64,000 nucleotides of DNA from contig JAJVDF010000212.1 in the NCBI GenBank assembly GCA_022410635.1, positions 1,627,330 to 1,691,329 on the forward strand, in the 5' to 3' direction. Numbering within the stretch: position 1 is the stretch's first letter; each line of letters begins with the position of its first letter. The stretch is from Tretioscincus oriximinensis (lineage: Eukaryota; Chordata; Lepidosauria; Squamata; Gymnophthalmidae). Under the pieces are notes generated by a model that was not told where the DNA came from, did no database searches, and was given only the letters and a program-made list of their open reading frames with translations. Shown piece after piece: positions 50,792 to 61,200 of this stretch. The position numbers and the translations under genes were made by a program.

Positions 50792-50980
50792 CCAGCAAAG
50801 GAGCCAGCAGCACTTTGAGACTAACTTGAGAAAAGTGGGTGGCAGAAGCTTTCATAGACACGTCTACTTCTTCAGATGCAAGTAGACGTGTCTCCGAAAA
50901 CTTGTGCCACCCACTTTTCTCAAGTTAGTCACAAAGTGCTACTAGCTCCTTTGCTGGACTTTCTACTAGACTAACACAGC
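50792..50980 (+). mobile_element. Fold-back Penelope-like element, copy 6
   Basis: Inverted arms meet at CTTCAGATGCAAGTAGAC. The left arm keeps the hammerhead-like segment on the - strand (GCATCTGAAGA...). The right arm has a mutated stem II and GAAAACTT. The extension is on the right and truncated. A 10-bp duplication TCTATTCAAT flanks it (50782-50791, 50981-50990). It lies in the presumed RNH1 first intron. Confidence 0.7.
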
Positions 50981-50990
50981 TCTATTCAAT

Positions 50991-53224
50991 GTTTTATACC
51001 AAAAATAGAATATTGTAAGAATGGGTTAAAGTGGTATATGAAACACGTGGTGTTTTATAGAAAAAGCAATCCCTATTGCGTGAGATTTGTAGCAGAGTCC
51101 TAGTAGGGCAGAAGTGCCCAAAACTGGAGAATGACTTTCTCTTAAAGATCAAAGGAAGGAAGANATCAATGTTAAAACATCCACAACATAAATAACTTTA
51201 TTTAAAATATAATAAACAAGATAGAGTACATGCCAGGGCTTATCCTGCTTCAATAAGAGCAGAATAGAAGAGGGAGAGAGGTTTTTAGACTCTGGCCACA
51301 CCTACAATTTAATCCAGAGTGAGAGAAAACATCAGCAAATTGGCAAGATGTTTTATTTTGACATTCTGTAAATCAACAGTTCAAAAGAAAATTACTGTAC
51401 TGTTCACTTTGCTGCTTTGCTTTTCCATTATGACAGTGGAATGAACCTGGATTAAAACTTAGGTGTGTACAGGGCCTAAAGGAAGTATTGGGTGCTCAGA
51501 GATCAGAGAGAACTGGGGAGGAAAGTCTGAATCTGACTCATCTTTTTCCTACTGGATAAGACTGGCAAGAACAACAGCAGAGGCTGCTGGGTTTTCCCAT
51601 AGTTCATTGTTTCAGAGTTGTGCAACTGTATATTTAGGTGTCTCATAGCAATTTATGAAGTCAATAGCAGCAACTCATTAACATAATCCCTAAAACAAGT
51701 GAAATTAAAATGGTTCTGGCACATGTGTGTCATTTTAATGTACACTTACACTTTATATTTTTATTGGTTTATAAATCTGGAACGGAGGATTTGTCTTTCA
51801 GGTATTACCAGACTCCATCTCCTATCAACTCTTGTCAGACATTGTAATTTGATGACTTGGGAGACTTTTTTTGTGTAACTTGATTAATCCAGTTGTCAAA
51901 ACTATCTAGTCGCTTGACCCATTTTCTTTTTCAGCAATAAAGAATTAGTTTGTACAATGCTAGGCAGCAAATGTGCAAAGATCCAAACTATAATGAAGCT
52001 AATGAAATATGGAAAGCAGCTATCCAGGTAAAAGAGGTGGTTCAAGACATGTTAGAGATGGTTCTGAGCCAGAATTATTTACATATCTGTCTGTTTCCCC
52101 CATATGAACATGCTATGCTAGAAAAGAATGATTAGAGATAAGAGTAAGAAATGTGAGCCACTAGCTACAAGGAAATTTAATACATTGAAGCATTTGTGAT
52201 ATTCTATTGAAGAATGCAAATTTCCTCCGTATTCTTGAAAGGCTTGTTTGCTTATCGATAAGAAGCAGATTTTTAAAATCTCTATCTTATGCTAACATTT
52301 CACAAGGCTCCAATGACCAGTTAAAGAACTAATATGTACTGTATGTATGTACAAAATATTTCAAATTATAGAGCAGGTTCTGCACGTTTATGGGAATGTT
52401 GGACTTCAGAATGTGAATTTCATAATTTAATGTGTACTACTGTTACACGAGATGGGGTACTGTTACTATATTTGGTGGATTTAAGGCCGAAGGGTACAAA
52501 ACTGATGGGAGTTCTCAAAAACATTATCTGGAGTAGGAGAAACTTTGCAATTTGTCCAGTGCTTAAATAAAGAGCAGGATCCTTAAAAACTGTTGGGTAG
52601 AAAAGTGAGAACAGACAAAAGAACTACATAGGTCTATGTAATTAAGAGATTTGCATTTAATGTGAGGTTTTCTTTATTTTAGAAATGTGTAAGCTATTTG
52701 AGTAAAAGAACTATTGAAATTAGGAGCATAGCAGTCTTAACTTGAGCCAATGAATGGGCTCTTTATTTCAGACCTGCTTGGTAACTAACTGCTTTCTCAA
52801 GATTGTTTAGTGGAATTACTTCAGATTGGTCAGCCTGGGGTTAGAAGTGTTCCTAATTGGGGAGTGCACATGCACATGTGGGGTTAGTTTCCTCCCTGAG
52901 GGTCTACTCTGTTGGAATATTTGACCATGTTAGGAAAGAGTGACAAAATGAGTTCCTCTAGTTAATTGCTTTGCTGTTTAGGAGATTCTGTTTTATTTGG
53001 GGATCTGCTTTGGAGACTTAAGTTACTTATTCATGTGTTTGTTAAACCAGGACTTCACAGAGCCAGAAGTTGACAGATGCTCAACANTGTTACGTGGAGG
53101 GGAGAGCATTCAAAAGTAGAGTCTAGATTTTTTAGGTTTTGAGCTCCCAGTCTGTTTTCAAGTCACACTTTGAGGCCTAGTTTAAATCTTTAGAGCTCTT
53201 TGTGGTTTAGTTTAATAATAACAA
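50991..53224. other. Presumed RNH1 intron 1 sequence, no recognised element
   Basis: AT-rich, frames up to 78 codons without motifs. It lies between a fold-back element and an L1 fragment. Confidence 0.45.
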
Positions 53225-53900
53225 CCAAACAGGATGTTAGAAATGAAATATATAATAGATGGAGGTCTGAAATGGACATAAAAAGAAATAACTAGAGAGA
53301 TTAAAAATAGGTTCAAGGAAAAGTCTTCGAGAGCCGCCTGATACTGCACACCAGCCCAACTGGCCCATATTATCCCCAATGTCTGTGAACTATGCTGGCA
53401 CGGCTGTGGGCTCGGGGGAAACTTTGAACAGTGTATGGATTCTGGGAAAAAATAGAAAAGGAAATTAATAAAATAATAAATACTTAGATTAGATTANCAG
53501 TTGAAATGGTCATGTTGAATGCTGATCTGGATGCAATCCCAGCCATCCAAATCAAAGAAATAATAGAGAAACTATTAACATATGCACTATTAGAGGTTGT
53601 GGGGGGATGGAAAGAAAAAAGTAAGTGGAAGGTAGAAAAGTGGTATGGTTACATTATTGAACTTCTAGATGCCAATTCTATGTGTAGTAGAATTAATTGT
53701 CTGAGCAGGGGAAATTAGGATCACCTGGAAAGATGTAAGCAATTTTGGTTAGGAGCAAAATTGTAGTTGGAAAATATATTAAGCAATGCAAAAAAACTTA
53801 AGCTAAATGTAATCTTTTCATTGTAGTTTGGAGGATGTGAGGTATATGTAAATGGAAACCCAAGCTGGAGAGGGGTAGGAGTAGGTCAGGGGGGGAAAGG
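53225..53900 (+). mobile_element. Decayed L1 LINE fragment (ORF2 C-terminus)
   Basis: Broken frames translate to CELCWHGCGLGG (the L1 C-terminal cysteine motif, partly lost) and further on WKEKSKWKVEKWYGYIIELL. This is the same family as the longer L1 at 3962-5803 but heavily mutated and internally shortened. It ends with G-rich sequence near 53890. It lies in the presumed first intron of RNH1. Confidence 0.75.
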
Positions 53901-54340
53901 GGGTGTGCACGTGGTAACTGGAAGCACTGTCATCCATCCAAGCACTGCCAAGACTAAAACGTGACCAAGGCCAATACCATGAAAATCATGGTTAACTGCT
54001 TGCCATTTTCTTATAGATTTTTCCTTTATTAATGAATAGCTGCAACACGCACAGGGGTTTCAAAAAGAAAAATCAAACACTAGGCACTGAACTGCTTAGT
54101 TGCTTGGCAAATATATGGTATCTAATTCGTCCATATGGCTCTGCAGAGGTAGGCTTGCCATTAACAGCTGCAGCGTTAATGGGTGTGGAGCAAAGTAAGT
54201 TTCAGCAAATGTTGCAGGTATTATAAGCTGCACCTTTAAAATTTGCTCATCTATATACCCATTGAAGTTGCAGCTCTCCTATCCTGATTCTTATAATTTT
54301 TATGGGTACCCTATGTAATGGAGATAACATCTTCACCATA

Positions 54341-54478
54341 ACCATGGCAGAATAAGCCTTTGGGCAAAATACCCTTGTAAACCGCTTTGAGTCCCTTTGA
54401 AAGATGAGAAAATCGGGCTATAGGAACCCAGTTGTTGTTGTTGTTCTTCTTCTTCTTCTTCTTGTTGTTCTTCTTCAG
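54341..54478 (+). mobile_element. 5'-truncated Sauria-type SINE with TTG/TTC tail
   Basis: It shares CCTTTGGGCAAAATACCC and CGCTTTGAGTCCCTTTGAAA with the SINE at 60401. It then runs into (TTG)n-(TTC)n at about 54431-54476. The tRNA-like head is missing. Confidence 0.82.
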
Positions 54479-55108
54479 TGCTACTTTCTTTGTCTCTCAA
54501 TCTTGGCTTTGCTTGCTAGGTTTTCTCACAGATCCTGCATCATCTAGATTACATTCTGTTATGCTTTTTAGGAGTGTGGAACTGTACTGAACTAAAATGC
54601 TTCTTATAACTAATAATGTTCACCCAACATCTATGTAATTTGATTAATAAAGCTTGAATAACCTGCTGAAGTTACATTCTGCCTTGTTTCTGAGTTTGGA
54701 CCTAGAGGAATGATTCTCACACAGACTCAAGCATTTCAGCTTTGTGTTTATGCAAAGCAAATTTCATGAATTTGGTTATTTTCAGAATGGGCTCATTGAA
54801 AAAAATGAACTGGAAACTTTTTTGTAGTACATGTTGTAAGATTAGATGTTTATGGGAACCAGAAGTATTGCAAATAAAGGGAACGTTGCTGGTTTGTCGC
54901 AATCACTCCTTAATGTGAGCCCTTTGTTTGAGAATGTGTACAAACGACCTTTCCACAAAGGTGTCTTNAGTAAGTTGCCTGTTGAGTAATCTTGCCTTGC
55001 AAGTAACAAAGTTGGATGTGGTATAGACTTTAAATTGAATAAGAGCTATGAGCAGTTTTTGTAACATAGACTTATGGTTATACAGGTATATCTCTCGCCT
55101 CCTTCCAG

Positions 55109-55208
55109 CTGCTGCCTTGAAAATGGACCTTGACATCCAGTCAAAAGAGCTCAGTGAATCAGAATGGAAGGAACTCCTTCCNACCCTGAACCAGTACAAA
55201 ACCATTAG
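55109..55208 (+). CDS. RNH1: RNH1 first coding exon (start codon at 55123)
   Basis: A pyrimidine-rich tract ends in CAG at 55106-55108, giving an acceptor and 14 bases of 5' untranslated sequence before ATG at 55123. The context is purine at -3 and G at +4. Residues 1-28 begin MDLDIQSKELSESEW and include ELLPTLNQY, which lines up with the N-terminal cap of mammalian RNH1 and matches the pig protein in length. The donor is AG|GTAAGT at 55209. The codon for Arg29 is split across the intron. The N at 55182 falls in the third position of a proline codon and does not change the protein. This exon has no cysteine, unlike the others. Confidence 0.95.
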
Positions 55209-58200
55209 GTAAGTAACATTCCAGCGAAGTACATTACAAGATGGTTTGTTTTTAAAGGTTATTTAGACCAGACCTGGGCAAGTGGCGGCCCGAGGGCCAC
55301 ATGCGGCCCTCCTGCTGTCTCTGACNGGCCCGCCCCTCTTAGCTCAGAGTTATATACAGTATTGGGTAGAACTGAGTTAACTATATTAATCCGGCCCTCT
55401 AAAACCACCCCAATTTCTCATGCGGCCCCTTGGGAAAAATTAATTGCCCACCCCTGATTTAGACTGTTCAAATTTACAGTTCTGCAAACTTCATGATTAG
55501 AAGGACTACAGATCGTGAAAGCATCCACAATATCGATCAATTCTGTTTCAATGGGTTTCAATTCTGGCTTCATCAGAACACTCGCACGGACAGGCCTCTG
55601 ATCTGACACTCTGTAACTATGCAAACAGCATGTGACCAAACCACTTCCATTCAGAGGAAATGGGAAATAGATGAGGCATGCACAGAGCCACATAGTTTTT
55701 GCACCCGTTTTCTCCCTTATAATGTCAACATTTTTCAAGNCAGTTATTAATTCACACACAAGCCTGCAGGGTGAAAAATTGTANCTGAAGCTAGTTTGCC
55801 GAGACTCTCTGCGGACACTTCTAGAAAGGATATTGGTGGCACTTTGAACCCATCTTTTGAAAGGGTGCCCATCTGCTTCTCCTTAGCTCTGTATGATAAG
55901 GAGAATAAATTAATGAAATTTGTTACTTGTCCCCATGCATTGTTACGACAGCATTTGTTCTGTTTTACCTTGATCTCCCCATAATTCTTGGGTAAACGTG
56001 ATGTTTCACATGTGGTGTCAAGGACATTAGAATGCTATGGAGATGTTATANCTCTTCATACCTTCAGTTATAGCAGTGCAGAGGGAAGGGATCACTGGTT
56101 TCCTTGGAATAAGAGTCTATGATTGAAATGCAGGAACTGAAAAATAAAGATTGTAACACCACCACCACTGAGTCTGTTATACTAGAAACATTACAGTCAA
56201 CTCTTATATCTGGTTTATTATGACTTCCCACCCTTAGTGTGAATGCCTGGCATGCTATGGTCAGTGGGGTCATGAAGAAACAGGACTTGGCTCACCATCA
56301 ACTTCTCTTTTCTTTCATCCTCAGATTAGATGACTGCAACCTGTGCACTAGCAAATGTGATGACATCTGTACTATTCTGAGCACAAACCAAACTCTGACG
56401 GAGCTGAAACTGAACAACAATGATCTGGGGGATTCTGGTGTGGAGTCACTTTGCAAAGGCTTGAAGCATCCAAGCTGTAACATTCAGAAACTCTGGTAAA
56501 GTCTTTGCACTCTGAAGAGCCTTAGAGGGATTCTCCACTGGTGGGAAGAATAAACCAGCAAGCATACAAGCCCTTTGCTGCCCGTCTGTCTTTGTTTCCT
56601 TCGATAGCACCCATGTGTGAAGGGAGGCTCTTAGTACTTTTGCAGGCCCAGGCTGCTGACCAGTGCAAAACCATCCTTAGATGGCTGACACTGGAGTTCT
56701 TAGTGATGATCTCTAGCAGTAGAATAACTTTAATTTCTTTTGCTTGTGTGCTTTCACCTTCATACAATTTTTTTTAAAACAGCTGGATTACGTAAACATG
56801 TAATAGCCTATAAACAAATGATTTGGATAGAATAAACTCTGATGAGGAAATAAAGAGCTAGCACAGATCCCAGGTTTATACAGTGGCAATGGTTTCTGTG
56901 GCCCTCCATATGATTGACTTTCACAATGATCTCAAAAGTTTAAGATCATGGGGAACATGACATGAACATAGCTCCCCCCAAACTTAGAAGTGGAAATTGT
57001 ACAAGGTACCAAATAAACGTGTCAAGTATTGAGAAGGTTAAGCATTACGTAGCTCATTTGGCAAGAATTGTGCACTAGTTCTAATACCAATGTATTAAAG
57101 TTCCATTTGGGNTGGTCTGTTGCTGTGGTTGGTCTTGATTGTTTTAGGGTAATCTAATTTATAGGGGGGGGGGTTGTAGCACATTTCATCACTGAAATGC
57201 ATGTCTAGATCTTCCATTAATAATTACAGTTGCAGATTGGATGATGTCTTTAATTAACACAAAGGGATATAGCGATTTGGAGTTTCCTTCCTTTCTTTGA
57301 AGTTCTGTTTCAAGTATGACTTGTTTGATGACAATTTTCTACATCTTTGCTGGGGTAGTATTACTATCTTTAGCATGCGTGGGGCTTCTTCCTGTAGCCA
57401 ACCAGCTTCTCATGAACGTCACAAGACATCTTATGCTACATCTAATGAAAGTCAGTGTCAATTCTATATAGTTGTTGCTAGACAACTAACCCATCAAGTT
57501 CAGTGGTCCTCAAATTATGATCCAGAATATATACTGTACAAAACAATTAAGGGAACACTTAGTGTTGCACTGCTATGTTAAAGTGTTCCCTTAATTGTTT
57601 TGATCAGTAGATTTCTGAACAATTTACAGCATTCCAGTGGGATTGACATAGAATCATAGTTCTTTTTCAAGAGCACATGAAGTACCATGGTTTGAAGAGC
57701 ACTACTTTAGGCTCCTCAAAATTTGGGAAATAGGAATGGATTGTTTGGGCCCTTTTCATATTGGAGTATACCACAGTCTATATTAGCATGCACATGGCAG
57801 TCCTCTATTCTGAGTTGTAACCCAGAATAAGCTTCAGTGCAGAATGGATTTTGGTTTCTGCCAAAAGTTCTTTCTGTATGCAAAGTATCAAAGCTGGTTT
57901 AAAGTTAGGCTCTCCTTGAGTGTCCACGTGGTTTGTGGTGATATGCTTGATACAGACTGTCAGTATAATGTTATAGGTGAAATTTGAACAGTATTATCCA
58001 TTTTAACATTGTATTTTCAGTGGGATAACTGTAACTGAACTTATTCTGCTTTCAAAATTTCAGTTCTTGTGATTCAACCGCACCTAATTCTTCTTTTAGG
58101 CTGAGGAATTGTAACCTAACCAAAGACTCCTGTGAGAGCCTCCGTTCTGTCCTTAGCAGCAAATCATCATTGACTGAGCTCCACTTAGGAGATAACAGTT

Positions 58201-61200
58201 TGGGCACCACAGGATTTAAAACCTTATGCCAAGGGCTTCTGGATCCCAGCTGCCAACTGGAGAGCCTTCAGTAAGTGATGACAAACTGGGATGTAAAAAC
58301 TGGGATGTACTTGGGGAAAAAAAGAAGTCAAGTTAGAAAATGTAAGTGCATAAGAGGAGCCCTGCTGAATCAGACCAGAGTCCATCTAGTCCAGCATTCT
58401 GTCTCACATAGAGGCCTACTAATTGCACCTGGCAGTCTGAACAGAAGAAGGCAAAATCTTCACCTGTTGTAGACGNCCTGCAAATAGTATTTCAGGTGTA
58501 CTGCTTGTTGCTCCATCCCGGAGGCAGTTTCAAAAGATCCACCTTAGTTGCTATTTATACCCATGGTGTCCAAAAACCTATCTAATGTAGTCTTAAAGCT
58601 ATCCAAGCTTCTAACTACCACTAGGTCTTCTGGAACTAAATTCCACAGACCAATGACCCTCTGGGTGAAAAAACACTTTTCTTTGTCTGGTCTTACTCTT
58701 CTGCCCATTAGTTTCAAGGAATGCCTCCTGATCCCAGTGTTATGCAATAGAGAAAATATTTTTTCTCTATTCACCCTATCTACCCCATGCATGATTTTAT
58801 ACATGCATGATTTTATGTCTTTCTGTAACTCTGGTGTAGCTGACACTAGTAATAGGCCACCTCTATGAGTGAGAGTAAACATGGACAAATCTTCCATTTT
58901 AGTAACATTTTCATTGAAGCTGCTTGCAATGAGTAAATGTGACAAAATCACACCTCATATATTGTAAAGTTGCCCAGTCGGATTTTGGTCCTATGCAGTT
59001 ATCCGAATGAGATTTTCCTAGACCTGTTTGTTTGTACTTCTATTTTGCCCCTATACTTAAAGGCTCAGGATGGTTAACAATAAAACCAACATACAGAATT
59101 AACCTATTACTTAATTCCAGTTGATAACTTTGTGCCCTAAAGGATGCAGTTCATCATAGTTCTCATCATCCATTAAATGACATTCTGAACATTTTGCTCC
59201 CTATTGTCCAGATTGAGTTCTTACTTCCATTGTTGGGTGAACCATTAGGCTTTTAGCAGCTGAATCAGTGTATTCAGTGAATAGGATTATTCTAACCTCA
59301 CTGACGTACATGTGTAGACTTTTCCCATGGTCCTTCTTTCAGTTGATCCAGCATGTCTACTCAATAGCAATGGCTAAAAAATCTCAATTTATTGACTTCC
59401 ATGGATAGTTTTCTCTCTTGCAGCTTTTCTAATAGTTGATCCTAATGATCAACTGGCTGATACAGTCCTTCCAAAACAAGTTTCCAAAACACGTTTGACA
59501 TACTAAAAATGTCACTACCTTTCTCCTATAGATTGCAGTATTGTGAGCTGACACCCGCCAACATTGAAGATCTCTGTTCCTTAGTGCGCTCCAAGCCATC
59601 ATTGAAGCAACTCAACCTGAGCAACAATGGGTTGGCAGATGCAGCTGTGAAACAGTTGTGCCAAGCCTTGCTGGATGCCAATTGCAAATTAGAATCACTA
59701 GAGTAAGTTACAACAGCTCTCTTCTTCTGAAATCCTTTCCCCCATATTTGATTGTGCTAAATGTCTTAGGTGCTTTGACAGTGATTTTGTATCAAAACCT
59801 CTAAAGGGTTATTGGAATATATTTTCATTCTGAAAATGTTTGTCCTGTATGTTTGGGAGAATTTGGCCACTCCAAGATTTTGGTGGTTAGAAAGCTGGAA
59901 GTGGTAAATAATGCTAAATAATACTTTTAGAAATTACTGTACAATGTATTTAACAAATTTAAACATGTTAACCCCAAAATATGTGCCTTCCAGTGAGTAA
60001 GCAGTCACTGTAAAGTTCCTAAATTGAGTAAAAATGCTATTTGTTTTGAAATGAAAAAGGAAGTGACACTGACTGGCTTCTTTTCTCTTCAGACTGGAGA
60101 GCTGTAAGATTACAGCTGATAGTTGTGCGGAACTCAGCACCGTTCTGAGCTCGAAACCGTCCTTGACAGAACTCTGCATAGGTGACAACAAGATTGGTAA
60201 TGAAGGTGTAGCACGTATCTGCCAAGGTGTACAAAATCCAAACAGCAAAATACAGAAGCTGTGGTAAGTACTTAGCAGGTAATCTAACAAAGGAGCTGTC
60301 AGTTAGCATAATCTAAACATGTTTACACTGCAGGTTGCACTATACTGGAAGATGTCAGACTGCCATACACAGCAGGGCTTAAATTTATCATTTATTACAG
60401 CAGGCACAAATGGCTCAGTCGCTAAGGAAATGGCCTCTCATCTGGGAGATTGGGTTTCAAAGCCCTGTGCCGGAGGTGTGTGTGCATGTGTGCATGTGAG
60501 CACCTTCTAGCCTGTAGCTCTAGCCAACCCAGCTATTCGAAAGCAAGAATTGCAAGAAATTGCAACTGACTGCAAGTAGATATATGGGAACCACCACAGC
60601 CTGGGGGGTAGATAGAATGTCAGCCTTTGGGCAAAATACCCTTGTAAGCCGCTTTGAGTCCCTTTGAAAGGTGAGAAAAGCAGGGTAAAGAACCTACTAC
60701 TACTTCTATTACAGTTTTCATACTATGCAACTACAAATGTGATGAACAACACATACACAAAAGAATGCAAAGTCATAGAATGATAAAGGTCATAAAAATA
60801 TGAAAACACTTAAAAACATTAAATAAATACTGGACAAAAATTTAAAAGAGGGAAATCTCACAAAATTAGCAAAACCCAGGTTGTAATAATATTATTTCAA
60901 GAATTGCTGGAAGATATTTGGAGTGTGAACCTAGCTTACTTCTGGAGAAAAAATGTTCCACAGCCCAGGAATCGCCGCTGGAAAAGCCTTTTCCTGCCCT
61001 AACCATCACTTCATGAATTTGAAGAAGAAAAAGAGCAACTAGGAAGGGTTCTATCAATAATCTTAATGGGCAGGCAAGATGACATGGGAAATAGACAATC
61101 ACTCAAATATTTGGAATCCAAATTGCTTAGGGCTTTGAGCATACATCATTATAAACACTTGGAATTGGGTTGAAAATGGACTGGTAGCCAGTGTAGACCT

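Noticed and set aside
8341..50980. Repeated palindromes considered as CRISPR-like or regulatory arrays
   Set aside because: Copies are tens of kilobases apart, each has its own target duplication, and the genome is plainly eukaryotic.
53341..53400. CELCWHGCGLGG-type cysteine motif considered as a zinc-finger exon
   Set aside because: It matches the L1 ORF2 C-terminal motif also present at 5182-5235, in a decayed L1 context.
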